Shown: one piece after another, positions 1 to 9,247 of the stretch
How positions within the stretch are numbered: the stretch's first letter is position 1
Layout of the letters: every line of letters begins with the position of its first letter
Assembly (NCBI GenBank): GCA_035527515.1
Contig: DATLAJ010000132.1
Span: 1 to 64,000, forward strand
Length of the DNA stretch: 64,000 bases
Source of the DNA: a bacterium
GTDB lineage: Bacteria > B130-G9
Reading direction: 5' to 3'
Notes under the pieces: generated by a model
Seen by the model: only the letters and a program-made list of their open reading frames with translations
Databases searched by the model: none
Told to the model about the DNA's origin: nothing
Translations under genes and position numbers: made by a program

Positions 1-1452
1 AATGCTCTGGGCGAACTGTGCGATCTGCTCCACCCGTCCAGACAGGTCTGCAATCGCAGCGTCAGAGACCTCGTGTCCTGAGGGCACTGGGACCATCAGA
101 CCGGGTCGGCTCTTGATTTCCTCTGTCCACGAGTCGTCGGCAGAAGTCGGACCACGGGTCACCTCGAGTCGGTTGCATAACTCAAACTCTATCTCGCCGA
201 TCTCGTAGAACGTCGCGAGTATGCCCTCAAGCTCTTTGGAATTGTAATCCGAGGCGATGAGGAACTTGAAGCGGAAGTAATACTTGTTGACGTCGTATTC
301 CGTTATGTCAGGCACTTCCTCAAGGATGGGCAGGTTCAGCAGCACATCGCCTGCGACCTCCAGCATTCCGTATAGGTCCAGAGGCTCGAGCCCTGTTTTG
401 AGTATCCCTTCTGATGGCCGGATGGAGACGATGTAGCACTCTTTACCCCGCTCAACAGCGTCAAGAAGGAGCCTTCTTTCAAACGGAGAAGCTGACTCGA
501 GGAACGCTGGGTCAAGGTTAAGCTCCGCCTCAAGCGCGTTCTGCTCAGGAGCATCCAGCCTAAGTTGACCTGAAGCGAACAGCACGAACAATGCCCTTAA
601 CTGCTCAATGTGTGTCTCGATCTCCTTGACGCTCGCCTCGCCTCTGTCGGACTTGATCACGAGTCGCGGAAGCAGACCGATGCTGCTCTGGAGCGCCTCG
701 AGAGATGCGTCATCGAGAGTCTCATCGCTCTTCAATGCACTCTCGAGCGACCACTCAATGGTGTAGGCGAGCTTGGCAACGCCCTGCAAGCCGAACATGA
801 TCCCCAAGCCTTTTAGCTTCTGGATTGACCTCAAAACGCCCTGCAAGGCTTGGCGGTTGTCGCGGTCGGCCATGAACCGCGCAAGGCCGCTCAAGGCCCG
901 GTCGATGGTTCTAAGCGAGTTCTCCTTGAATCGGTAGGCAAAATTGAGCGTGCCGCGAGAGGCTCTCTCGGCCCGCTCTCTCATCAAATGCGTGTCCGGC
1001 GATTCGCTGGAAGCCCGCTTGACTCCCCCTGGGGGAGCGTCCGTGGGTGCGGTCAATCCCGGGGCCTCTTTGGCGTCACAAACTGCTTCGTAAGGGATTC
1101 TTGACACAATCCTAGCATTAAACTGTGAGAGCAACTCCCTGAGGCGTTCCTCATCCTCCCTTGACGCGACAAGCAGCCTGACCTCGCACCGATCGGTGTT
1201 AGCACCGCCGTTGCCGCCAGCGGGGCCTATCGAGCGGGCCAGCAGCTCACAATGAGTTACCACGGCCCTGATCAGACCGTTCACGTGATCGCTTTGTCTC
1301 TGCTCATCAAGCTCGGATGGCCCGGTGAGCGCGTATAGATTGTAATCCAGCTCCCTCGCCAGTCCAAGCAACCGCTGGTCGAGACGCTCAGCGTTAAACC
1401 ACTTCAAGTATTGCTCTACGCTCCCGCTGGAGCTGCTCTCTTGGTCAGCCAA
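1..1452 (-). CDS. CheA-like chemotaxis histidine kinase, N-terminal part (runs off the window)
   Basis: The minus strand is open without a stop from about position 1479 to the left edge, so the gene is partial. An Hpt-like helical segment reads LRSIQKLKGLGIMFGL and is followed by a segment like the CheA region after Hpt (GLEPLDLYGMLEVAG, then YYFRFKFLIASD). In CheA the Hpt helix carries the phosphorylated His; here the aligned residue is Gln (codon 820-822). The kinase core, if present, lies outside the window. An in-frame TAG at 1480-1482 bounds the 5' end, no ATG follows it closely, and TTG at 1450-1452 is the first candidate start, so the start is uncertain. It lies 141 bp downstream of fliA on the same strand, which suggests a motility or signalling operon. 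Family assignment is by motif only. Confidence 0.55.
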   Translation of the reverse strand, partial: MADQESSSSGSVEQYLKWFNAERLDQRLLGLARELDYNLYALTGPSELDEQRQSDHVNGLIRAVVTHCELLARSIGPAGGNGGANTDRCEVRLLVASREDEERLRELLSQFNARIVSRIPYEAVCDAKEAPGLTAPTDAPPGGVKRASSESPDTHLMRERAERASRGTLNFAYRFKENSLRTIDRALSGLARFMADRDNRQALQGVLRSIQKLKGLGIMFGLQGVAKLAYTIEWSLESALKSDETLDDASLEALQSSIGLLPRLVIKSDRGEASVKEIETHIEQLRALFVLFASGQLRLDAPEQNALEAELNLDPAFLESASPFERRLLLDAVERGKECYIVSIRPSEGILKTGLEPLDLYGMLEVAGDVLLNLPILEEVPDITEYDVNKYYFRFKFLIASDYNSKELEGILATFYEIGEIEFELCNRLEVTRGPTSADDSWTEEIKSRPGLMVPVPSGHEVSDAAIADLSGRVEQIAQFAQSI

Positions 1453-1593
1453 CGAATGTTTTATCCATTGAGAATTGTGCTAATCACTCGCAGGTTTCAT
1501 CAGTCTTTTCGATCGCTTGTGTTGGATCGTTTAGCTCTCATATTCTGTCCGGGACGTGTTGGGGGGGACACTTCGACCGGGTCCGCTCGAGCG

Positions 1594-2349
1594 TTATTTC
1601 CCAAAGAACGATCTCAACCTGGAGCGGAGCTTCAGGATAGCCCCGGCGTGGAGCTGGGAGACCCTACCTTCTGTTATGTCAAGTATTGTCGCGATCTCCT
1701 TCATCGTCAGGTCCTCGTAATAGTAAAGGGCGAGGACCAGCCTCTCTTTTCGCGACAGTTTATCTATCTCCTTCGCCAAGAAGGATTTTGCTTCCTCGGT
1801 CAGGTATTTGGTGTCGGGTGTGGGAACTTGTGACGAGGCGTCCAGAAACAGCCTGTCCTGACTCCACTTGTCATCCTCGCTGGCCAGAAACGAGTCGAGG
1901 CTTAGCAGCGTAACGCTTGAGACCTTCGACAGTAGGTGCTCGAACTGCGCGAGCGAGAGGTTCATTGCGTCGGCGACCTCCTCGTTGGTGGCCATCCTGT
2001 TTCTGTCCTGCGAGACCCGAAGTATCGCGTTCTCGATCTGGCGCGATTCTCGCCGCACCGAGATCGGTATCCAATCCTGTGAACGGAGCTCGTCGAGAAT
2101 GGAGCCGCGGATACGGCTCTCAGCATAGGTCTTGAAGCGCACCTCGCGGTCTGGGTTGAACTTGTTCATCGCATCTATAAGGCCGAGTATGCCCGCATTG
2201 ACAAGGTCGTCAGTCTCAATGTGCGGCGGCAGTCTGAACGCTATGCGCTGCACGATATACTTGACGTAGGGGACCATCTCAATTATCTGCCGCTCCCGAA
2301 CATCAGGATCGGAAAAATCAACTAGCTCCACCGTATCACTCTTCTCCAA
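1594..2349 (-). CDS. fliA: RNA polymerase sigma factor, sigma-28 (FliA/WhiG) family
   Basis: A 251-residue alternative sigma factor of the flagellar class, directing RNA polymerase to late motility and chemotaxis promoters. Region 2 (about residues 25-95) contains DDLVNAGILGLIDAMNKF and FKTYAESRIRGSILDELRS, typical of FliA. Region 3 follows at WIPISVRRESRQIE, where most family members have WVPRSVRRKAR. Region 4 helix-turn-helix is at about 195-245 (LTMKEIATILDITEGRVSQL). Length matches the family (about 240-260). The CheA-like gene lies immediately downstream on the same strand, consistent with a motility cluster continuing off the window. WhiG-type sporulation or developmental sigma factors share the fold and are the main alternative. 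Confidence 0.9.
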   Translation of the reverse strand: MEKSDTVELVDFSDPDVRERQIIEMVPYVKYIVQRIAFRLPPHIETDDLVNAGILGLIDAMNKFNPDREVRFKTYAESRIRGSILDELRSQDWIPISVRRESRQIENAILRVSQDRNRMATNEEVADAMNLSLAQFEHLLSKVSSVTLLSLDSFLASEDDKWSQDRLFLDASSQVPTPDTKYLTEEAKSFLAKEIDKLSRKERLVLALYYYEDLTMKEIATILDITEGRVSQLHAGAILKLRSRLRSFFGK

Positions 2350-2822
2350 GCTGAAAGCCTAGCTCTTACACTGGTCCGCAATCCTCAAACGAATCTACTG
2401 AATACGTTGCCTAACTTCAACAGATTGACGGGCGAGATAGCAAGTCGTGGGAGAGAATCTGCGAGCTAGCCTTGCCTGATACTAGAAGACCATTTGTTTA
2501 TCTTGCTTAACTACGAATGCACATAATAGGAAAGACTCTTTTTTCTCCATGCCTTATGTGTCTCTGATTTGCAGTCCCGAGGCTGACGAAAAAACGCCGG
2601 CCTCAGCGCCGAGAGACGGTCTGTTTTGTTACTCAGCCTGGCAGTTTTTGGGGTCTTGGTCAGGATGTTGACTTGCCGAGTCGCTGATTGTATGTTGCCT
2701 CCAGCAGTTTCGGTGAGTGGTCGCGTCGGCTTGTCCTCGCTGGTGCGATGAGCTTGCCGATGCGGTCGATTGCACGATGAGTTAGAAGTGGTGCGCGGTG
2801 TTGCACGGAGCGAAGGCAGACG
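2350..2822. other. Divergent intergenic region, fliA / folK
   Basis: This 473-bp gap separates divergent fliA and folK and must hold both promoters. I find no convincing -10/-35 pair and no gene. Open frames on either strand here have no recognisable motif and no good ribosome-binding site. Confidence 0.5.
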
Positions 2823-3398
2823 ATGGCAGTGGAGGTTTCGCGAGTGAAGAGGGCTCAACGGGGGTCGCCGCCCCCCAAGGCCGAAGTTCTGGCATTCGTA
2901 GGGCTTGGCTCGAACCTGGGCGACCGCCAGAGTAACATACGAACGGCCCTTGATTTGGTTGATTCTGTCTCCGGTCTTAGCGTTCTAGGCGTATCGTCGT
3001 TTTACGAGTGCGAGCCGGTCGGTCGGTCGGACCAGCCGGACTTCATCAACGCTGTGGCCGAGGTCAGGACATCGCTCTCGCCTCGTTCGCTGCTCAAGGC
3101 TCTTCAGGGGATAGAGAAGAGGATGGGCAGAGCTCCTTCGCGTCAGCGGTGGGGGCCGAGGCTCATCGACCTCGACATTCTCCTTTATGGTAACGAGCTC
3201 GTGCTTGCGCCTGACCTCGTAATCCCTCACGCTTTGATGCACGTGAGGCGTTTCGTGCTTGCGCCTCTTTGCGAGTTGGAACCTGACGTTGTGCACCCGG
3301 TTCTTGGGCTAAGGTGCCGGGAGCTTCTGCGGCGTCTGAGTAGTGGCATGAATCGCGAGAGCTTCTCTGGCCAGTCTGTTCGGGTAGCTGTTCAATGA
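2823..3398 (+). CDS. folK: 2-amino-4-hydroxy-6-hydroxymethyldihydropteridine pyrophosphokinase (HPPK)
   Basis: HPPK transfers pyrophosphate from ATP to 6-hydroxymethyl-7,8-dihydropterin in folate synthesis. The family N-terminal motif GLGSNLGDRQSNI is at residues 28-39, FYECEPVG and QPDFINAV follow, and the signature RWGPRLIDLDILLYG with its metal-binding Asp pair is in the middle. Length of 191 is slightly above the usual 160-180, because of an extra N-terminal stretch of about 20 residues; the true start could lie later. Its stop overlaps the start of the deoxynucleoside kinase gene by 4 bp (ATGA). It opens a seven-gene plus-strand operon running to pdxJ. Confidence 0.92.
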   Translation: MAVEVSRVKRAQRGSPPPKAEVLAFVGLGSNLGDRQSNIRTALDLVDSVSGLSVLGVSSFYECEPVGRSDQPDFINAVAEVRTSLSPRSLLKALQGIEKRMGRAPSRQRWGPRLIDLDILLYGNELVLAPDLVIPHALMHVRRFVLAPLCELEPDVVHPVLGLRCRELLRRLSSGMNRESFSGQSVRVAVQ

Positions 3399-4042
3399 AG
3401 GATACGAGATATTTCGCAGTTGAGGGCCCGATAGGGGTAGGGACGACAAGCCTTGCTAGGATTCTGGCCAGCCACTATAAGGGCAAGGCGGTGCTGGAGC
3501 AGCCGGGCAAGAACCCGTTCCTGTCGGACTTTTACAGGGACAAGGAGCGTTATGCGTTCCAGACTCAGCTGTTTTTTCTCTTCAACAGGTATCAGCAGCT
3601 GTTGCATCTAAGCCAGCAGGAGATATTTGGGACGGTAACATTCACCGACTACATCTTTGGCAAGGACAGGATATTTGCGAACTTGAACCTCGATGAGAAC
3701 GAGCTAGCATTGTACAACAGAATCTATGGGTTTTTAGATGCCCGCTTGGTGAAGCCGAGCCTGGTGGTCTTCATTCAAGCCACGACAGACGTCCTGATGA
3801 ACAGGATTCGGACGCGGGGACTCGAGTATGAGAGACCGATCACGGAGGAATACGTGGACCAAGTCAATCGGGCATATAACTGTTTTTTCTTCCATTACGT
3901 CGAGACGCCGCTTCTCGTCGTCAACACGTCCGACATCGACTTCGTCAATCAGCCAGAGGACTTGATGGACCTGGTCGGCGAGATCGACCGAATGGGGGAG
4001 GGTACGAGATACTATAGACCGCTTGGATCCACGAGCAGATAG
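3395..4042 (+). CDS. Deoxynucleoside kinase (dAK/dGK-type) with altered P-loop
   Basis: A 215-residue protein of the deoxynucleoside kinase family, which phosphorylates deoxyadenosine or deoxyguanosine for nucleotide salvage. The N-terminus reads YFAVEGPIGVGTTSLARIL; the segment DRIFANLNLDENELALY resembles the family ERS/DR region, and FIQATTDVLMNRIRTRG resembles the LID Arg region. The Walker A motif is normally GxxGxGK(S/T); the Lys position (residue 17, codon 3443-3445) is Thr here, one substitution from AAG. That may impair ATP binding, or be a lineage-specific variant or a consensus error. It overlaps folK by 4 bp, so it is co-translated with it; panB follows after 110 bp. Confidence 0.82.
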   Translation: MKDTRYFAVEGPIGVGTTSLARILASHYKGKAVLEQPGKNPFLSDFYRDKERYAFQTQLFFLFNRYQQLLHLSQQEIFGTVTFTDYIFGKDRIFANLNLDENELALYNRIYGFLDARLVKPSLVVFIQATTDVLMNRIRTRGLEYERPITEEYVDQVNRAYNCFFFHYVETPLLVVNTSDIDFVNQPEDLMDLVGEIDRMGEGTRYYRPLGSTSR

Positions 4043-4152
4043 GACCGAGACGGATGCGCGAGGCGCAGGTTTTCCCTTCCTGTTGAACGAGGCTCTGCCT
4101 CGGGTCCATTTTTCTTGCTCAGGGGTGCAAGCTGTGCAACGGAGGAAGGAAG

Positions 4153-5022
4153 TTGGCTGAGAATAGCGTAACTATCCCGGCGCTGCTATCCATGAAGCGG
4201 GCGGGTCAAAAGATCGCGATGGTTACTGCCTACGACTATCCAACGGCGCGCGTCGCGGATGCAGCAGGTGCGGACGTGGTGCTGGTGGGTGATTCTGTTG
4301 GCAACGTGGTGCTCGGCTACGATGGCACAATGCCTGTTACACTGGATGAGATGTTGCATCATACGAAGGCGGTTGCGAGAGGCCTGAGCCGGGCACTGCT
4401 GGTCTCGGACATGCCATTCATGAGCTTCAACGTCTCCGCGGAGGAGACGATCAGAAACGCCGGGGTCCTTATCAAGCAGGGCGGCGCCTCAGCCGTCAAG
4501 ATAGAGGGCGCGGGGCCCAGGTGCGACACGGTTCGGGCGCTGTGCGAGGCCGGCATATCGGTCATGGGACATATCGGTCTGACGCCGCAATCGATTCATC
4601 AGCTTGGTGAGTTCAAAGTCCAGGGGTCGGCCGCGGACGATGCGAGCAGGTTGGTGGACGAGGCCAAGTCGCTTGCTCGTGCCGGCGTGTTCTGCATTGT
4701 AATCGAGGTTGTGCCGAGGGAGGTGGCCGCCGTCATAACAGGCGAAGTGAGCGTGCCTGTGATCGGGATAGGCGCCGGGCCTGATTGTGATGGCCAGGTT
4801 CTCGTATTTCATGATCTATGCGGTCTCAATGGGCCTGGCGAGAAGAGGCCAAAGCACGTTAGGGAATACGTGGACGGATTTGGCGTGCTGAATGAGGCGG
4901 TCACAAGTTACGTGCGGGAGGTCCGCTCGGGGGTATTTCCCACGGATGGGCACTCATTTCACCTGAAAGCTGATGAGCGTCGGGCTTTTTTTGCCCGTCA
5001 ACAGGATGCTGAGAAGGTGTGA
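4153..5022 (+). CDS. panB: 3-methyl-2-oxobutanoate hydroxymethyltransferase
   Basis: PanB converts 2-oxoisovalerate to ketopantoate with 5,10-methylene-THF, the first committed step of pantothenate synthesis. The 289-residue protein has family motifs ADVVLVGDSVGNVVLGYDGT (metal-binding Asp), GGASAVKIEGAG, and GHIGLTPQSIHQLGEFKVQG. The start is a TTG at 4153 preceded by a strong Shine-Dalgarno (GGAGGAAGG, 4141-4149). panC begins 3 bp after its stop, so panB and panC are translationally coupled. The substrate one-carbon donor links it to the folate gene at the head of the operon. Confidence 0.96.
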   Translation: MAENSVTIPALLSMKRAGQKIAMVTAYDYPTARVADAAGADVVLVGDSVGNVVLGYDGTMPVTLDEMLHHTKAVARGLSRALLVSDMPFMSFNVSAEETIRNAGVLIKQGGASAVKIEGAGPRCDTVRALCEAGISVMGHIGLTPQSIHQLGEFKVQGSAADDASRLVDEAKSLARAGVFCIVIEVVPREVAAVITGEVSVPVIGIGAGPDCDGQVLVFHDLCGLNGPGEKRPKHVREYVDGFGVLNEAVTSYVREVRSGVFPTDGHSFHLKADERRAFFARQQDAEKV

Positions 5023-5025
5023 GAG

Positions 5026-5892
5026 ATGAAGTTTGCAGGAAGCAAGCGCGAAGCTGGGAACCTCATAGCCCGGGCAAGAGCTGATGGCAAGACGGTCGGC
5101 TTTGTGCCGACGATGGGTGCGCTGCACAAGGGGCACACGAGCCTGATCGAGGCATCGTCGTCAGAGTTTAGCTACACAGTCGTCAGCATTTTCGTCAATC
5201 CGACACAGTTCGGGCCTGACGAGGACCTTGGCCGCTATCCGAGAGACCTGAAGCGCGACCTCCGCATCGCAGAGGGCGCTGGGGCCAGCCTCGTCTTCGC
5301 ACCATCGGTCGAGGACATGTATCCTTCTGGGTTCACAACTTTCGTGGAGGTCAAGGCCCTCGGCGATGTGCTGTGTGGCGCCTCTAGGCCTGGCCACTTC
5401 AGAGGCGTTACGACTGTGGTTGCGAAGCTTTTGAATATCGTCAGGCCGGATGCTCTCTATCTCGGTCGCAAGGACGCTCAGCAGGCGATCATTCTGAGCC
5501 GTCTGGTTCGCGACCTTGATCTTGATGTTAAAGTAAGGGTGATGCGGACGGTGCGCGAGCCGGATGGGGTTGCGCTATCATCGCGCAACGAATACATCTC
5601 CTCGGGGCAGCGCGCTTGCGCCTCGAGGTTGTTCGAGTCGCTTAGTAAGGCTGGGCGTCTGTTCGAGGCTGGAGAGCGGGATGTGCGGCGGATTGTTGCT
5701 GCGGCGCGCGTTATTCTCGATGGTGAACCTCAGATAGATGTGGAGTATTTGGAGGCTAGGGATGCTGAGAGTCTGGCGGAGCTGTCGCGGGTGGAGAGTA
5801 GGACGCTGCTGGCCTTGGCGGCGCGTATTGGGGGCACTAGGCTGATCGATAACATCATTCTGGACCCCGGCGCAGGTTCATTTGAGGCTTGA
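5026..5892 (+). CDS. panC: Pantothenate synthetase
   Basis: PanC ligates pantoate and beta-alanine with ATP. The 288-residue sequence carries the nucleotidylyltransferase HxGH motif as FVPTMGALHKGHTSLI near residue 30, then FVNPTQFGP, YLGRKDAQQAII and the KMSK-like LSSRNEY. Length is usual for the family. It begins 3 bp after panB and is followed by panD after 40 bp, so all three pantothenate genes are contiguous in the order B-C-D. Confidence 0.96.
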   Translation: MKFAGSKREAGNLIARARADGKTVGFVPTMGALHKGHTSLIEASSSEFSYTVVSIFVNPTQFGPDEDLGRYPRDLKRDLRIAEGAGASLVFAPSVEDMYPSGFTTFVEVKALGDVLCGASRPGHFRGVTTVVAKLLNIVRPDALYLGRKDAQQAIILSRLVRDLDLDVKVRVMRTVREPDGVALSSRNEYISSGQRACASRLFESLSKAGRLFEAGERDVRRIVAAARVILDGEPQIDVEYLEARDAESLAELSRVESRTLLALAARIGGTRLIDNIILDPGAGSFEA

Positions 5893-5932
5893 TGGTGGGA
5901 GTTAATTGTTTTTTTAATGAGGTTTTCAAAAG

Positions 5933-6286
5933 ATGCTAAGGATTGTTCTCGGCGGTAAGATTCATAGGGCCAGCGTAACAAGCTGCGAGCTTGAATACGA
6001 GGGCAGCTTAGAGGTGGACCAGGACCTTCTGGACAAGGTTGACATAGTTCCTGGAGAGAAGGTTGATGTGTACAACGTCATGAATGGGGTGCGGTTTTCG
6101 ACGTATATGATCGCTGGCAAGCGAGGAAGTAAGGTAGTTTGCGTCAAAGGTGCGGCGGCCCGGTTGTGTGAGCCGGGCGATAAGATTATTATAGTTACTT
6201 ATAGAATGATTGACGAATCGGAGGTTCGCACCTTCAAACCGCGCATATTGAGAATGGACGATGACAACACGCCGACCGGCCAGTGA
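5933..6286 (+). CDS. panD: Aspartate 1-decarboxylase proenzyme
   Basis: PanD makes beta-alanine from aspartate and supplies panC. It is a pyruvoyl enzyme produced by self-cleavage between Gly24 and Ser25; here residues 21-25 read EYEGS, in the correct place. Lys9 and His11 of the active-site region are present (KIHRASVT). Length of 117 is slightly short of the usual 125-130 but complete. It lies 40 bp downstream of panC in the same operon. Confidence 0.95.
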   Translation: MLRIVLGGKIHRASVTSCELEYEGSLEVDQDLLDKVDIVPGEKVDVYNVMNGVRFSTYMIAGKRGSKVVCVKGAAARLCEPGDKIIIVTYRMIDESEVRTFKPRILRMDDDNTPTGQ

Positions 6287-6319
6287 GTTAGTTACGGCGT
6301 ATTTGTATTATGAGACGGG

Positions 6320-7345
6320 ATGGTTTTGGTAGCTGCAATGGATAGCGCCCCGCAAGGTAAGGATAGCAATGAGAGCTCTCGCTCTTCGCTGGCCTGGTGG
6401 AGTAGAATCAGGCTAGGGCAATTGCACCTGTTTGCTGATTGGCCACTCAAGTTGTTCGCCGGACTAATAGCGATATTCCTCTGGATTATGGCGGCGTCAG
6501 GCTACAAGGAGAACATAAGGATGCCGGTTGCCTTGAAGTTCGAGGGACTGAGGCCTAATCTCCTGATTCTTGAGCAGTCGGTGGAAAAGATCGACGTAAC
6601 AATCCGCGGAACGTCTCGCGTGATCAGTTTGCTGACGGCTGACCAGATAAGTGCATCGTATAGTTTGGCGGATGTTTCCTCGCCCAAGGAGCTCACGGTT
6701 CGGATATTTCCGGAACAGATTAAGGTTCCTGCGGGGACGTTGGTGACCTCGGTGATGCCGTCATCCATTCGGCTCAAGGTCGGCAGGAAAGCGACGGTGA
6801 GGGTTCCCATCGATCTCGACATCAAGGGGACGCCAGCGCCCGATTTCACGATCGTGAGCAAGACTTCGGAGCCCAAGTCCGTCCTCCTGGAGGGGCCAGA
6901 ATCCGTGCTATCCCACGTGGACTCCCTCAGGACCGAGGCGATAAATGTGAGTGGCGTGACCGAGCCATTTGCTGGACGGGCCTACCTGATCCCCATACAT
7001 CCGCTCGTGAACTTCGTCGATACCAAAAGCGTTTTGGTTAGAATCGATGTTCAGGAGAGGACCACAATCAGGAAATTCCTCTCGGTCCCGATCCAGCAGG
7101 TCCCGCCGGAACGGCCGGTCTCGATAGTCCCGCCGCGGATCAACGTTGACCTGAGAGGCCCTGTGTCGGCACTTGCGAACGTGCAGGAGGAGCAGCTAGT
7201 TGGCATAGTTGATGTAATGGACCTGGGAAAAGGGCGCTATCTGCGGACTCCACGGTTCGATTTCCCGGAGGGAATATCAGTCAAGAGCAGGGACCCAGAC
7301 AAGGTAACTATCATCATTAGAGACGACTGTGTAGGAGGAGAGTGA
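6320..7345 (+). CDS. YbbR-domain membrane-anchored protein (CdaR-like)
   Basis: A 341-residue protein with one N-terminal transmembrane helix (about residues 38-56, LFAGLIAIFLWIMAASG) followed by repeated YbbR domains predicted outside the membrane. The phrase ADWPLKLFAGLIAIFLW is typical of YbbR/CdaR proteins. In Firmicutes CdaR regulates the diadenylate cyclase CdaA; in many other bacteria ybbR lies beside cdaA, glmM or pdxJ. Here pdxJ follows by 1 bp but no cdaA is in the window, so any c-di-AMP link is inference. Start could be 6320 or the in-frame ATG at 6338; neither has a clear Shine-Dalgarno. Confidence 0.8.
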   Translation: MVLVAAMDSAPQGKDSNESSRSSLAWWSRIRLGQLHLFADWPLKLFAGLIAIFLWIMAASGYKENIRMPVALKFEGLRPNLLILEQSVEKIDVTIRGTSRVISLLTADQISASYSLADVSSPKELTVRIFPEQIKVPAGTLVTSVMPSSIRLKVGRKATVRVPIDLDIKGTPAPDFTIVSKTSEPKSVLLEGPESVLSHVDSLRTEAINVSGVTEPFAGRAYLIPIHPLVNFVDTKSVLVRIDVQERTTIRKFLSVPIQQVPPERPVSIVPPRINVDLRGPVSALANVQEEQLVGIVDVMDLGKGRYLRTPRFDFPEGISVKSRDPDKVTIIIRDDCVGGE

Positions 7346-7346
7346 T

Positions 7347-8081
7347 ATGGCGGAGCTTTGCGTCAACATCGACCATGTTGCGACCATGAGACAGGCGAGG
7401 CGCACGTTTGAGCCAGACCCCGTTTTCGCAGCTACCATTGTTCATTTGGCGGGGGCGCACGGGATCACGATCCACTTACGTGAGGATAGGCGGCACATCA
7501 ACGATCGCGACCTGCATCTGATTCGAGAGGTCTGTCAGATAAAGCTCAATCTAGAGATGGCCGCGACTGAGGAGATGACTAAGACCGCTTGCGAGGTCAT
7601 TCCCGACCAGATAACGTTGGTGCCGGAGGGTCGCCAGGAGATCACGACGGAGGGTGGTCTCGACGTGGACACTGATCAAGGCTCGGTCAGAAGGGCGGTA
7701 GAGGCTGCCAAGGACGCTGGAATCGAGACGAGTCTGTTCATAGACCCTGTCAAGAAACAGATCGATGCATCCAAAAAGATCGGCGCTGACGCGGTTGAGA
7801 TACACACAGGAAGTTACGCTAACGCTCGTGGCTTGCCACAGCAAGCCCATGAACTGGAGATAGTCGCCGAGGCGTGCGCGTACGCTGACAATATCGGCCT
7901 GGATGTATATGCCGGCCACGGCCTAACTTACTACAACGTTGTGCCCGTCGCCGGGATCGGCGATATTCAGGAGCTAAACATAGGGCACAGCATCATAGCT
8001 CGAGCGGTGCTCGTGGGCCTTGACAGAGCCATCAGAGAGATGCTGGCGCTCATAAAAGGAGCTCGCTCCACACCCAGTTGA
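7347..8081 (+). CDS. pdxJ: Pyridoxine 5'-phosphate synthase
   Basis: PdxJ condenses 1-deoxyxylulose-5-phosphate with 3-amino-2-oxopropyl phosphate to form PNP in the DXP-dependent vitamin B6 route. The 244-residue sequence starts with the family signature NIDHVATMRQARRTFEPDP and has ITIHLREDRRHINDRDL, NLEMAAT, and the GLDVYAGHGLTY phosphate-binding end. A strong Shine-Dalgarno (GGAGGAG) precedes ATG 7347. It is the last gene of the folK-pan-ybbR operon; its 3' end overlaps the convergent membrane protein gene by about 30 bp. Confidence 0.96.
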   Translation: MAELCVNIDHVATMRQARRTFEPDPVFAATIVHLAGAHGITIHLREDRRHINDRDLHLIREVCQIKLNLEMAATEEMTKTACEVIPDQITLVPEGRQEITTEGGLDVDTDQGSVRRAVEAAKDAGIETSLFIDPVKKQIDASKKIGADAVEIHTGSYANARGLPQQAHELEIVAEACAYADNIGLDVYAGHGLTYYNVVPVAGIGDIQELNIGHSIIARAVLVGLDRAIREMLALIKGARSTPS

Positions 8082-8847
8082 TCCCATAGACGAGCAGGTG
8101 CGCGATCAAGGTTATCGTCACGACCTCGGGGAATTTGCCCTTGATGGCCGCGCGCCATTCCGGGGGCACGCAATCGATGTCGTCCTTCTTGATTGTGATA
8201 TCGGCACCTATGACTGTTGATGCCACAACGCATTGAAACATCGCCGCCGGCATTGGTTGGCCGAGGCAAGTTGCCCTGATGCCCCCCAGAATGATGCCTA
8301 AGAGTATCCCTATCAGCCATTCCAGACCGAAGATGCCCATGAAGATGCCCGTGAAGTAACCCTCAATAGCGGCAAGACCCGCACCGAGCAGTAGCGAGAG
8401 AAACAGCAGCTTGACAGCAGTGCTTCCAGGGAAGAAAAGCGTCCTAAGAAGCTCAAAGGGCGAAAGAAAGAACAACAGCTCGAGAAACCAAATCCCGCCG
8501 AAGGCCAACATCCCGGTGATGCCCTGGTCCATTACCGAGCGCCGGTAATCCTTTTTTGGGCTGACGAACGCACCACCATCCGTGCGCTTGTCATATTCGT
8601 TGACGACACGTCGCAATCGTCCGCTAAACCCTATGTCCTCGAACGTGGCCTCCTGGAGCTGCGCCTCGATTACCGTAAGCTCGATCGGCAGCTCTCCCCT
8701 GTCTCCCAGAAAAAGGTCAGTCAGTTCCTCCATGCTCAGCATAACAGCGCCGGACTCATAAAGCGACGCAGCGGCCCTTTGAGCGGTCTCTGGCGCCTCG
8801 TTGCCGTCATAAAGCAACATATACGGTATCTTCCTGAGTCTGGCCAT
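8050..8847 (-). CDS. Hypothetical multi-pass membrane protein
   Basis: I do not recognise this family. The N-terminal ~130 residues are soluble and charged (MLLYDGNEAPETAQRAAASL near the start), then about four hydrophobic segments lie between residues 130 and 215 (for example LLFLSLLLGAGLAAIEGYF and WLIGILLGIILGGI), followed by a polar loop and a final hydrophobic stretch near the C-terminus. ATG at 8847 has AGGAGGAG just upstream and is preferred to the GTG at 8850. It converges on and overlaps the end of pdxJ, with no partner gene on its own strand. Confidence 0.65.
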   Translation of the reverse strand: MARLRKIPYMLLYDGNEAPETAQRAAASLYESGAVMLSMEELTDLFLGDRGELPIELTVIEAQLQEATFEDIGFSGRLRRVVNEYDKRTDGGAFVSPKKDYRRSVMDQGITGMLAFGGIWFLELLFFLSPFELLRTLFFPGSTAVKLLFLSLLLGAGLAAIEGYFTGIFMGIFGLEWLIGILLGIILGGIRATCLGQPMPAAMFQCVVASTVIGADITIKKDDIDCVPPEWRAAIKGKFPEVVTITLIAHLLVYGINWVWSELLL

Positions 8848-9247
8848 CACCCTCCTCCTGGAAACGAGTCTCCCGCCACGCAGTTTTATGCTGTTGTGAC
8901 TCTACCAGACTATTTTTAGCGAGAAAAGCTCAATAGGTCTTCCCAAAATCAGATTGACCGTCGGCGAAGTTGTCTCTTGAAGTTGCCTGACACGTAGATA
9001 GATGAGTTCATGTTGGAGTCCGAACTGCTGCCTCCTTCACCTGGCGGGTGTAAATGAAGGAGTGAGGCTGCAATCCCCGACAGGGGATACCGTGGGTAGC
9101 CGTGCATGCAATGCAACGGGAGGGTTATCATCGAGGCATAGGAGCTCTCTTTTACCGTCAGGCTGACGCCTGCGGCTACCTGTGGTGTGCCCTTTCGGGC
9201 AGCATCCCATGCGCCCCGTCCCCGACGCGGCCGCAACATTCCCCTCT

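Noticed and set aside
1411-1833. 140-aa plus-strand frame antisense to fliA
   Set aside because: It is a shadow of the GC-rich sigma gene on minus; no family features and no ribosome-binding site.
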